In this document: in pieces, positions 41,419 through 49,903 of the stretch
Layout: each line of letters begins with the position of its first letter
How positions within the stretch are numbered: the first letter of the stretch is position 1
NCBI GenBank assembly: GCA_030038095.1
Contig: JASHPK010000023.1
Location: 1 to 63,816, forward strand
DNA: 63,816 bases
Direction: 5' to 3'
DNA from: Thermoplasmata archaeon
GTDB taxonomy: Archaea > Thermoplasmatota > Thermoplasmata > Lutacidiplasmatales > UBA184
Made by a program: the position numbers and the translations under genes
Notes under the pieces: model-generated
What the model saw: the letters and a program-made list of their open reading frames with translations, nothing else
Database searches by the model: none
What the model was told of the DNA's origin: nothing

Positions 41419-44400
41419 CTACCTCTCCTTCATAGTGCCGGGCGCTCGTGCGGCCGACTCCCGCGCCCTCGCGGGTGCGATGGGGGAAGCGGCGAAGATC
41501 GATCCGGTCGGGCCGCTCGCCGGTCGGTCGGGGACGCCTCCGGGGAAGGGCAACTTCTCGAAAGTGATCACGATCGTGACCCCCTGGCCGTTGACGATGA
41601 ACTTCCCCTCCTCGGGCGAAGGGCCGTATCGGACCTTGTCCGAGGTCACGTTGAACCAGTACGTGCCGTCCGGCAGGGAAAAGTTGAGCTCGGTCGTGCT
41701 CGAGGTGACCGACTGGTTGTCGATCACGACCGTCCAGGTGGCTTTTGCCGGCAGCCCCGTCTCGTTGAAGACGACCGGGTAAACGATCGCGGAGAAAGTG
41801 ACGTTGATCTGAACGGAGCTGCCACGGACGTGCAGCGTCCCCGCGTGCGGAACGACCGTGTACCCCGGTACTCGCTGGATGGTGTACGGATACGAACCGT
41901 TGGGGATGTCGCCCCACCAGATGAGATACTCCCACTCGCCGGTCGAGACGATCGAGTGGGTCACCCCGCCGACCGTCGCGCTGAAGGTCCGCCCGGCCGC
42001 GAGACCGGATCCGTTGAACGCGATGGCGTACGAGGTCAGGGCGAAGTTCACGAGGATGACCTGCGATTCCCCGTCGACGTAGATCTCGCTATCGGTGACG
42101 CTCAGGGTCTTGTAGCCCGGTACGGGCGAGATCACGTATCCGTATGTCCCATTGGCCAACGGCAGCGAGAGCGCGGCGCGGAACGCGTGGTGCGGAGTGC
42201 CGTCGATCGAGACGGTCCACGCGGTGCCGTTCGCGAGGCCGGTGGCGACGAAGGTGATCGGGTAGGTGACCGCGGCGAACGTGACGTTCTTGAGGATGGC
42301 CGCGCCCGCGACGACGAGCTTCGCCTGTCCCGCCGAGACGCTGCGGGTCCAGTTCGCCCCGCCCCCCCCACCGATCGAGTAGGAGTACGTCCCGTTGAGG
42401 AGGGAAAGGCCCAGACTGCCTTCCCCGGAGAGGACCACCCCGGGCGATATGTAGAGGGTCCAGGAGGTGTCCGGCGGGAGGCCCACGGGCCGGAACCGGA
42501 CCGGGTACTCGGCGAGGTACGGCGGGCTTGCCCCGGTAGTGTGCGAGAACGCCAAGGTCACCACGACCCCCGTACCGTTGATGGTCACCATGCCGGAGTT
42601 CGAGGGCGGTACCGAGTAGCCGGAAGGCGGGAGCACGGTGTACGCGAACGTGCCGTCGGACGTCGTGACGCGGATCGGGCTCGAGCCGTTGGTCCCTACC
42701 GTGGCCGTCCCGTTCAGACCGTCCAGCGCGACGCCCCAGGTCGTCCCGGAGGGCAGCCCCGTCTCCACGAACTCCGAGACGATCGGGAGGTAGAACGCGG
42801 TCAGATAGGTGTTCGAGCCGTTCACCGTGATGTTTCCCTCGAGGGGCTCGACGGTCACGCCGCGGGGGGGCGTGATCTCGTACGAGTACACCCCGTTCGT
42901 CAGGTTGTCGACGGGGAGGTTGGTCAAGGAGGAGCCCGAAGCGAGCACCGCCGGACCGCCCGTGCTCGGGGTGAACGAGACACTCCAGCTCTCGTCGGCG
43001 TAGATGACCTCTTCGCACGTGAAGATGTTGGTACAGTGCGGCGTCATCGTCACGCTATGCGTCACGTTGAGCGTCGGAGCGACGATCTGGACATCGAAGG
43101 TCACGAGCGACACCTCGAAGTTGACGTCTCCGATCGGTAGCGCGTCCGTGACCGTGATTTGGCAGGTCGTTGGGAAGTTCGGCGCGGTGAACACGTTCAA
43201 CTGTGGTATGCCCGTCGGCGAGCCGCTCAGGGAACCGCAGGCGGACCCCGACGTCGAACCGGCCACGGTCGGAGCGCTCCACGTCATCCCGAGTGGGGCG
43301 ATACCGAGGGGACCCCATTCGTTGTCGAGCGGCGAGGCGGCGAACAGGTTGTCCGACTCGCGCTCGTTCATCTGGAATGAATACGGAGAGCTGACCGGAT
43401 CGGTATTGGTGAACGTCGGAGCGCACTCGGCCTGACTGAGGTCGCAGGCAACGATGGTGGCCGCGAGCGGGTCGTCGATGATCGCGACCGTCTGGACCGG
43501 GAATATGTTCGTCGTGAACAGACAGCCGTTGAAGATCCACAGGCTCCAGCAGCCCGCGGAGAACTGGGCCTGGAACTGGAATCCGACCCCGACGCACAGC
43601 ACCCCCCACCAGTCACTCGAGAGCGCGCCTCCGAGGGCAGGGCTGGCGCTCGCCGGGGGAAGCCCGTCGACCGCGTTCGAGCTCCCGCACGCTCCCAGGG
43701 ACTCGTCGCTCGAGCTGAAGGCCGCCGGGCCCAGCCCGTAGTACAGGCTCGCCTGTCCGTACAGGTAGGCGTCGACCTGCACGGCCGCCGCGGTCACCAC
43801 GTTGAGGCCCACGGACAGGTTGACCGCCACCTCGGGACCGAGACGAAGGATCAGGGCCCCCCCGAAGGTCGGAGAGGTGACGATCGAGGTGCACGCATCC
43901 GAGCTCGAAAGACCGTCGAGGCAGCTCACCGAGTTCGGAGTGGACCACTGGCCGGTCGTGAAGTTGTAGTCCTGATCGAGTGTGCCCCCGCTGGCCTCGG
44001 TGGCATTGATCCACGAGTTTTGGTCGAATGACATGGAATACTCGAGGCCGACGTCGAGGTTGACGCCGAACCAGACGATCGGCACCGGTCCACAGCAGAT
44101 CGCCTCCGTCGGCACGACGGGGATCGAGATGAGGGCGAGCGGCGGACCGTTGAGGTTGTCCAGCTCGAAGCTGCCGGGCCCGGCGACGCTGACGTTGAGG
44201 ACGATCGACTCGCTGTAGACCTCCGTGAAGTTGATCCAGTTGCTCTGGACCGGGAGTCCGATCGAATCCGGGTCGAAGACGTAGCAGGCTTGGAGCGACG
44301 CGGAGAACGTCACATTGTAGTATAAATCCGCGACCCCCGAGCCCCCGTTAGAGCTGCTCAGCGTGGTCTTTCCCGCGAACGTCGTGGAGGATATCTCGAG

Positions 44401-44748
44401 AGAACTCGGCGTGCAGAATTGCTTCACCCCCGCGGTCGTGCTCTGACCGAGCGCAATCGGCTGGTCGGCCGTGCACGACGCAGAGGTGCAAGCATCGGGC
44501 ATCGTCCGGAGCGCGGGCTGCAAGTGAGAGGTCGCACGGGCCGTCCCCGACGCGCCGGTGGACGCGACCGTCGAGGTCCGGGGCGGGATCGATGCCGCTC
44601 CGGGCGTAGCGCCTTCCGCCCGAGACGGGGGTAACGACGCGACGAGGGTCCCCAACGTCCCGAGCAGGAGGAGGGCCAGCACGCCCACACTTACAATCGT
44701 CCCCAGCAGTTTCCAGTGGCCTGGTCTTCGTGCCGTCACCCGATCCAC
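41419..44748 (-). CDS. Giant surface protein with six tandem beta-repeats
   Basis: A 1109-aa secreted protein. Residues ~10-30 form a hydrophobic signal/anchor (LLGTIVSVGVLALLLLGTLG). Residues ~60-600 are a large Cys-containing, beta-rich domain with a thermopsin-like look but no clear catalytic motif. Residues ~620-1080 hold six repeats of ~80 residues following the pattern YPVxFxxxGLPxGTxW...LxNGTYxYxI...GYxxxPxxGxxxVxG, the type common on Thermoplasmata surface proteins. Many N-x-S/T sites suggest glycosylation. It ends in a charged Arg/Pro tail without a second helix. GTG 44748 is the probable start; GTG 44739 is close. Confidence 0.8.
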   Translation of the reverse strand: MDRVTARRPGHWKLLGTIVSVGVLALLLLGTLGTLVASLPPSRAEGATPGAASIPPRTSTVASTGASGTARATSHLQPALRTMPDACTSASCTADQPIALGQSTTAGVKQFCTPSSLEISSTTFAGKTTLSSSNGGSGVADLYYNVTFSASLQACYVFDPDSIGLPVQSNWINFTEVYSESIVLNVSVAGPGSFELDNLNGPPLALISIPVVPTEAICCGPVPIVWFGVNLDVGLEYSMSFDQNSWINATEASGGTLDQDYNFTTGQWSTPNSVSCLDGLSSSDACTSIVTSPTFGGALILRLGPEVAVNLSVGLNVVTAAAVQVDAYLYGQASLYYGLGPAAFSSSDESLGACGSSNAVDGLPPASASPALGGALSSDWWGVLCVGVGFQFQAQFSAGCWSLWIFNGCLFTTNIFPVQTVAIIDDPLAATIVACDLSQAECAPTFTNTDPVSSPYSFQMNERESDNLFAASPLDNEWGPLGIAPLGMTWSAPTVAGSTSGSACGSLSGSPTGIPQLNVFTAPNFPTTCQITVTDALPIGDVNFEVSLVTFDVQIVAPTLNVTHSVTMTPHCTNIFTCEEVIYADESWSVSFTPSTGGPAVLASGSSLTNLPVDNLTNGVYSYEITPPRGVTVEPLEGNITVNGSNTYLTAFYLPIVSEFVETGLPSGTTWGVALDGLNGTATVGTNGSSPIRVTTSDGTFAYTVLPPSGYSVPPSNSGMVTINGTGVVVTLAFSHTTGASPPYLAEYPVRFRPVGLPPDTSWTLYISPGVVLSGEGSLGLSLLNGTYSYSIGGGGGANWTRSVSAGQAKLVVAGAAILKNVTFAAVTYPITFVATGLANGTAWTVSIDGTPHHAFRAALSLPLANGTYGYVISPVPGYKTLSVTDSEIYVDGESQVILVNFALTSYAIAFNGSGLAAGRTFSATVGGVTHSIVSTGEWEYLIWWGDIPNGSYPYTIQRVPGYTVVPHAGTLHVRGSSVQINVTFSAIVYPVVFNETGLPAKATWTVVIDNQSVTSSTTELNFSLPDGTYWFNVTSDKVRYGPSPEEGKFIVNGQGVTIVITFEKLPFPGGVPDRPASGPTGSIFAASPIAPARARESAARAPGTMKER

Positions 44749-45229
44749 GCCCCTCGCGCGCGGTGGACCTTTCGTGACATCATAATCCGACGCGTCACGC
44801 GATGAGCGGAAATGAACATTATCGGGGTGAGACCCGGTCGAACAGGTCGCGGCGTAGCTCACGGAAGGTCGTTCGACGTCCCGGCGCGGAACCAGGTCGA
44901 ACGCTTCTCCGACCGTCTCCTCGGGCGCTCCCTGGGCCAACTCCCCGTCGACCCCCGTTGCGCGCTCGATCGGATCAGCCGTGACCCGGGGCATTGCTCC
45001 GTGGGAGGGAGGGCCGAGTCAGTTCGTCTCGTAACTCGAGGACCATTTCAGCCGACCGGAACCGGCGCGCTCCCCGGCCTTCCGTCTTCGACGGAGAGGC
45101 GCTTGGGCGCCCAGCCAACCCCCGTGGCTAACGAAAACCATGACCGACCGAAGCGAGTCGAAGGGGTTCCGCGCCGTTCGGGAGCGGGCGGGGTGCCGTC
45201 AGCACGGAGACGGACGGGTCCGGGGCCGT
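44749..45229. other. Intergenic region with one TATA-like element
   Basis: About 480 bp between the giant surface protein and the first M29-like gene. CATAATCC at 44780-44787 (GGATTATG on the minus strand) is the likely surface-protein promoter, ~35 nt before its start. The minus frame remains open to 44994 but without a recognisable protein. The rest shows nothing I can name. Confidence 0.4.
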
Positions 45230-46354
45230 CTAAAGGATCCTCCCCCCGCGGACCACCGGCGTTCCGCCGACGCTGATCTCCGAATCCGCGAGGCAGATCG
45301 ATCCGAAGAAGTTCGAGGGGTTGCTCCCCCCCGAGTAGGTGTTCCGGCCCACGCTCAGCCGGACGCTGCCGCGCTCCATGTCCTCTAGGTAAGGCACGTT
45401 CTGGAGCTTGGGATTCAGTCCGATGACCAGCGAACCCGTCCGGTCCTTCCCCGGCGTGCCCCGGGCGTAGTTCCTGGCGAACTGGGCTTCTCCCCCCTCG
45501 AACGAGAACGAGGTGAGCCTCCCGCCGGAGAACTCGAACTCGCCGCCCGAGTACGTCGCCCAGGGGAACCAGACCTCGTCGTAACTACGACGGTTCGACA
45601 CGATTCTCCCCTCGGCGGTCTCGGAGTCCAGCGCAATCCGGAGCCTCCCCTCGGGGAGACTTGACATCATGTCGAACTCGCTGTAGGTCCGGTCCTTGGG
45701 GTGGGGGTAACCCTCGTACACCCTCGCCGGGGCACCGGCCAGGGCCACCTCGAGGTCCGTCCCGTTCGAGTGAGTGATCCGGACCTTCTTCGTCCCGGCC
45801 AGGGCGCGGGCGAGACGCTTGCCGCTCTGGGCCACTTCCTCCGGGTCGGCGAGGCAGGCCCCCAGGAGGGCCTTCATCCATCGCTGCTTGCTGACCCCCC
45901 ATTGACGGACTCGGCTGTCCGTTACCCACCCGGTGGCCATCCGCCCCCCTCGCAATCCGGTCGACCGGGCCAGCTTGTACCACCGGTCGAACCAACCGTC
46001 GCCCCACTCGTCCAGCTTCTTCTCGCCCAACTTCTCCAACCGCGCCGAGTCCGCCGGACCCCAGAACTGTACGTAGACGTCCGCCGCCGCGATCGCGGCC
46101 CACTCAGGGTCGGACAAACTTCCCAGGCGCTTGACCTGCTTGCGTTCCACCGCGCGCCACCAGGCGTCGTCGTCCTCGTAGGCGAGGAACGCTCTACCGC
46201 CCGCGCGGCGGACCTCGTCCACCATCGCCGACGACATGGAAAGCGTATGGGTCCACGCCTCGACGATGACGTTCTCGTCGGGTTCGACTCGGAGGTATTT
46301 CGTGACCAGGCTGCGGGCGGCCGCACGCTCGAGGGCGGTGGGGCTCTCGCTCAT
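45230..46354 (-). CDS. M29-like aminopeptidase-fold protein, paralogue A
   Basis: A 374-aa homologue of thermophilic (AmpT/AmpS) aminopeptidases. It starts RSLVTKYLRVEPDENVIVEAW and keeps RAGGRAFLAYEDDDAWWRAVE, RITHSNGTDLEVALAG and TGSLVIGLNPKLQN. In M29 enzymes two Glu, two His and an Asp bind metals; here the C-terminal His and HxD region reads NTYSGGSNPSNFFGSI, so the His ligands are missing. It may not be a peptidase. It diverges from paralogue B across a 304-bp gap. Confidence 0.7.
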   Translation of the reverse strand: MSESPTALERAAARSLVTKYLRVEPDENVIVEAWTHTLSMSSAMVDEVRRAGGRAFLAYEDDDAWWRAVERKQVKRLGSLSDPEWAAIAAADVYVQFWGPADSARLEKLGEKKLDEWGDGWFDRWYKLARSTGLRGGRMATGWVTDSRVRQWGVSKQRWMKALLGACLADPEEVAQSGKRLARALAGTKKVRITHSNGTDLEVALAGAPARVYEGYPHPKDRTYSEFDMMSSLPEGRLRIALDSETAEGRIVSNRRSYDEVWFPWATYSGGEFEFSGGRLTSFSFEGGEAQFARNYARGTPGKDRTGSLVIGLNPKLQNVPYLEDMERGSVRLSVGRNTYSGGSNPSNFFGSICLADSEISVGGTPVVRGGRIL

Positions 46355-46658
46355 CGGCGCCAGAGAGCACGGGCCTCTACAAATGCTCTAACTCGTGCGC
46401 GACGCGAGGTTCGGTTCCAATCGGCGACCCGGCTAGCCGAGCACCAGATCCGCGCGTCCGATTCGATGAACTTCCGTCGGAGATTGGTACGGGTGGGCTC
46501 GACAGGGCCCGGCCCCCGGTGTCGACCGGAATGGGACAGGGGGTCTCGAGACTCGACCCCGCGGATCCGAGTCTCTCGGAAGGATCGTAGGAGACCTCGC
46601 ACTGTTTCACGACCTCGGGCGGGGTACTTGTAGGCCCGTCGAGTAGGTCCATGCAACC
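46355..46658. promoter_or_regulatory. Divergent promoter region of the M29-like pair
   Basis: A 304-bp gap with no gene. A shared promoter-like motif occurs near each start: minus strand CATTTGTAGAGGCCCGT (46368-46385), ~27 nt before ATG 46354, and plus strand TACTTGTAGGCCCGT (46625-46639), ~30 nt before ATG 46659. The match suggests the promoter was duplicated with the gene or the genes share control. Confidence 0.45.
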
Positions 46659-47768
46659 ATGACCGAAGCCCCCTCGAAATTGCACCGTGACGCCGCGCGC
46701 AACATCGTGACCAAGTACCTGAAAGTCCGACCCGGAGAGAACGCGGTCATCGAGTCCTGGGACCACACGATGCCGATGGCCGCCGCCATGGTCGATGAGA
46801 TCCGCCGTGCGGGGGGCCGAACTCTCCACATCCAGGAGGATGAGGAAGCGTGGTGGCGTGCGATCGACCGGAAGCAGAGCAAGCTCCTTGGGATGTCGAG
46901 TGCCCCCGAATGGGCGGCGTTGAAAGCGGCGGATGTGTACGTGCACTTCTGGGGCCCGGGCGACACCGGCCGCATCGAAAAAATCCCGGAGAAGACCTTC
47001 GATGAGGCGCTTGCCTGGTTTTCCCCGTGGTACGAGTCCGCCCGGCGGGCGGGGCTCCGGGGCGGGAGGGTGGCGGTTGGGTTCGCGACGGAAGGTCGCG
47101 CCAAGCAGTGGGGCCTCGATCGCGCGAAGTGGGAGGATAACATTCTGCACGCCTGCCTCACCGACCCCGAAGAGACGGCGAAACGTGGAGCTCGGCTTTA
47201 TCGGGCCCTGACGGTCGGAAGGAAGGTCCGGATTACCCACTCCAATGGAACCGACCTCGAGGTCGCACTGGCCGGGGTGGCTCCGCGACTGCAAGACGGG
47301 ACGCCCCACCCGCGAGACAAGAGATATGGCCCGAGCGACATGCTGGCGCAAATCCCCGGGGGCCGCGTCGACGTGGCCCTTGACGCGAAGACCGCGGAAG
47401 GGCGAATCCACGCCAACCGCCGGACCAACATCTGGTGGTACTGGAGCGATGGGGGCACGCTCGATTTCGTGGACGGTAAGCTCTCCTCCTATTCCTTCGA
47501 CAACGGCGCGGAAGAGTTTGCCCGGCAGTACAGGAAAGCCACGGCGGGCAGGGACCGTACCGGATCTCTCACCTTCGGACTCAACCCGGCTGCCAAGGAC
47601 GTGCCTAACCTCGAGACCGTCGAGCTTGGCTGCGTCACCCTGGTGGTCGGGAGGAATCAGCACCTCCACGGCACCAATGCGTCCAGTTTCATGAACTGGG
47701 TCACGCTCGCCGGCGCCGAGATCGCGGTCGACGGGATGCCGGTCGTCCGAGCGGGGAGGATTCTGTAG
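46659..47768 (+). CDS. M29-like aminopeptidase-fold protein, paralogue B
   Basis: A 369-aa paralogue of the divergent gene, with the same blocks: RNIVTKYLKVRPGENAVIESW, RAGGRTLHIQEDEEAWWRA, RITHSNGTDLEVALAG, and the end AVDGMPVVRAGRIL, which matches the partner's ending. It has HLHGTNASSFMNWV where M29 proteases carry their His/HxD ligands: one His is kept, but the HxD pair is not. Catalysis is therefore doubtful. The pair looks like a local inverted duplication. Confidence 0.7.
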   Translation: MTEAPSKLHRDAARNIVTKYLKVRPGENAVIESWDHTMPMAAAMVDEIRRAGGRTLHIQEDEEAWWRAIDRKQSKLLGMSSAPEWAALKAADVYVHFWGPGDTGRIEKIPEKTFDEALAWFSPWYESARRAGLRGGRVAVGFATEGRAKQWGLDRAKWEDNILHACLTDPEETAKRGARLYRALTVGRKVRITHSNGTDLEVALAGVAPRLQDGTPHPRDKRYGPSDMLAQIPGGRVDVALDAKTAEGRIHANRRTNIWWYWSDGGTLDFVDGKLSSYSFDNGAEEFARQYRKATAGRDRTGSLTFGLNPAAKDVPNLETVELGCVTLVVGRNQHLHGTNASSFMNWVTLAGAEIAVDGMPVVRAGRIL

Positions 47769-48073
47769 GCGACGGTCGGCGGACGGCACTCCGAGCTACC
47801 TACCGGGGCCGGGGTCAACCCCGAGGGGACTGGATTGCTGCCTGCAGGCACCATCCCCGCAAAGCGGAAACTATTGCTCAACCCAATGGCCCGGACCTCG
47901 CGCAATGCTCCACCTTGGGCGTGGGAGCTTATCCACGGCCCTTGCGAGCCCGGCGACTTACGGCCCGAGGGGGGATAACTCCCCGTTCTTGGTTTTCTTC
48001 GGAAATCGACGCAGGTCTTTCCATACGTTTAAAGCGGGAGCTTCGATGCTCGCACCGACTCCGGGGTCCCCTC
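47769..48073 (+). promoter_or_regulatory. Upstream region of the propeller gene
   Basis: About 305 bp with no supported gene. CGTTTAAAGC at 48025-48034 is the best TATA-like element, ~45 nt before ATG 48074. Small inverted repeats occur at 47811-47822 (GGGGTCAACCCC) and around the TGCCTGCAGGCA palindrome near 47838. Confidence 0.4.
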
Positions 48074-49378
48074 ATGAATCGAACCCGCGTACGCCACGTG
48101 CTGACCACTGCCGCCATTGCCGCAATCTTTCTGATCGCGATGCCCGTCGCGTCCGCCCATACTGCCGCACCGGCTCCGGGCGCCTCGTCCATCGCTGCGG
48201 CGAGCATTCACTACACCATTCCGACCGGAAAGGAGATGTCCGGATTCGCCTACGACCCGACGACGTACGAGGTCTACATCTCCAACGAGGGATCGAACAA
48301 CGTGACGATCATCTCGAGCACGTCGCACACCCACTCGAGCGTGCACGTCGGAAAGAGCCCCCTCGGGATCCTCTACAACCCCGGCGACAAGGAGCTCTAC
48401 GTCCCTAACTACAACTCGAGCAACGTCTCCGTGATCAGCGCCTCCACGAACAAGGTGGTCGCGAACCCCTCGCTCGGGGTCGGAGCGAAGCCGTCCTCGG
48501 CGGTCTACGACCCGGCGAGCGGCGACGTACTGGTGTTGAACAGCACCTCGAGTCTCGGCACTGGCCTGGGGTGGATGATCTCGAACGGGACGAATACGGT
48601 GAAGAAGCTCACCTTCGGCTCCGGCACCATAAGTTCCGCGGTCTACAATCCGAAGTCGAAGGATCTCTACCTGGTCAACTATATCGCCGGGACGGTCTCC
48701 ATCGTGTCGGGGACGGGGACCGTCACTTCCCTATCGGTCGGTGGGACGCCCGCGTACGAGATCGTGGACCCCGCGACCAACGACACGTTGGTGTGGGGAA
48801 CCTACACTTCGGGTACCCACGAAGAGCTGCGGATCAGCGTGATCTCTTCGAGCAATACCGTCGCGACCACGCTCCTCGACAAATCGGTCAACGGCGCCTA
48901 CCCCCTCGTGGGGTCGGCGGGCTATGATCCCGCGACGAAGGACTTCTACCTCGTGGCGTTCAACTACACCAGCAACAAGTCGTTCGCTCTCGTGATCTCC
49001 TCGTCGAACGCGATTTCGAGCACGATCGCCTTGGGGCCGACGGGGTACCTCTACGCGTTCTACGACCCCGCGAACGGCGACGTCTACGTGACCACGGACG
49101 CGAAGCAGATCGCGGTGATCTCGGGCACCACGCTCGGGACCCCCATCAAGACGAAGCAGTCCGCGTACTTCCTGGTCTACGACCCCACGCTGAAAGACAT
49201 GGTCGGGGCGGGCTACGTGAACCTAAAAACGGTGAGCGTGCTCAACCTCATCAGCAGCAGCAACTCCCTTTCCACGCTGAAGGTGGGCAAGGGCGCGGTC
49301 GCGCCGTTCTACGATCCCAAGGACACTTACGTCTACGTCGCGAACCTCGGCTCGGACGACCTCGATCTCGTCGGTTGA
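48074..49378 (+). CDS. Secreted YVTN/NHL-like beta-propeller protein
   Basis: A 434-aa exported protein. Residues ~8-28 are a signal peptide (VLTTAAIAAIFLIAMPVASA). The rest has about nine repeats of the YDP/YNP-x-x-x-D-x-Y-V type (AYDPTTYEVYISN, LYNPGDKELYVPN, YDPATKDFYLV, YDPANGDVYVT), each followed by a VISSSN-type strand: a beta-propeller of roughly eight blades. Surface propellers of this kind bind ligands or structure the envelope. N-x-S/T sites are frequent. No partner gene is evident. Confidence 0.85.
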   Translation: MNRTRVRHVLTTAAIAAIFLIAMPVASAHTAAPAPGASSIAAASIHYTIPTGKEMSGFAYDPTTYEVYISNEGSNNVTIISSTSHTHSSVHVGKSPLGILYNPGDKELYVPNYNSSNVSVISASTNKVVANPSLGVGAKPSSAVYDPASGDVLVLNSTSSLGTGLGWMISNGTNTVKKLTFGSGTISSAVYNPKSKDLYLVNYIAGTVSIVSGTGTVTSLSVGGTPAYEIVDPATNDTLVWGTYTSGTHEELRISVISSSNTVATTLLDKSVNGAYPLVGSAGYDPATKDFYLVAFNYTSNKSFALVISSSNAISSTIALGPTGYLYAFYDPANGDVYVTTDAKQIAVISGTTLGTPIKTKQSAYFLVYDPTLKDMVGAGYVNLKTVSVLNLISSSNSLSTLKVGKGAVAPFYDPKDTYVYVANLGSDDLDLVG

Positions 49379-49903
49379 TCTCCCCTTCCGCACAGGTCGT
49401 TCCTCGGCTCCGACGGGCAATCGCTTGGCTACCGGGGCGGCTCGGGACCCCGGCCGAGAGTCCTCACTCCCGCGAGGTCCGCGTCGAGCGCGGCCCGCGT
49501 TCATTCCGGACCAGTGGAGCCCCAGGACAATCTCGGACCGGTGCGGGTCCACCGCGAGCCGCAAGCCCTAGGGGGGAGTGCGTAGGTTGCCCGACGCGTG
49601 GCAGGCTTCGCGTCGGCGGAGTAGGGAGGAGCCAGCAACCTTGGGGAAGATTCGGGGCTACGGTTTGCGACGACCGAGCGCGGAGTCCCTGGGTGGCTTG
49701 GGTCCCGTAGGTACCATCGAACCTCAGGTCCGGACTCGATGCGCTGTTCGCCGCGGGGCACCCGTCTCCGACGCTCCCGCTCCCGGTCGTGAAGGTCGAG
49801 TGGACGAGGCTTGAGGGGGCCCAAGGCATCCGCCCGAACGGAGGGCGCGGGGCCCGACGCGGCTAACTAGACGCGTCGCTGGTCCGCCGACGAGGTCGGT
49901 CCC
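49379..49903. other. 525-bp intergenic region holding a structured element
   Basis: No gene is supported on either strand. It contains the nested stem at 49584-49641 listed separately. The remaining sequence is GC-rich with no repeat I can name. The amidohydrolase start follows; no strong TATA was seen before it. Confidence 0.4.
49584..49641. ncRNA. Candidate structured RNA (nested stems)
   Basis: AGGTTGC (49584-49590) pairs with GCAACCT (49635-49641). Directly inside it CCGACGCG (49591-49598) pairs with CGCGTCGG (49609-49616), with a 10-nt loop. The two stems stack without a gap on the 5' side and leave an 18-nt purine-rich strand on the 3' side. This is a compact fold in a gene-free region, but no family is recognised and chance is possible in GC-rich DNA. 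Confidence 0.3.

Noticed and set aside
41317-43140. A 607-codon open frame on the + strand opposite the surface protein
   Set aside because: It is antisense to a clear beta-repeat protein, is rich in Arg/Asp/Val as mirror frames of GC-rich genes are, and has no recognisable motif.
44749-44994. An N-terminal extension of the giant surface protein to ATG 44994
   Set aside because: It would pass through the TATA-like promoter and put ~80 charged residues before the signal helix.
47657-47905. A minus-strand frame ending inside paralogue B of the M29-like pair
   Set aside because: It is mostly antisense to paralogue B and shows no domain or promoter.
49464-49829. A Pro/Ser-rich minus-strand frame in the 525-bp gap
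   Set aside because: Its composition is unlike neighbours, it has no fold pattern, and it is crossed by the stem structure at 49584-49641.
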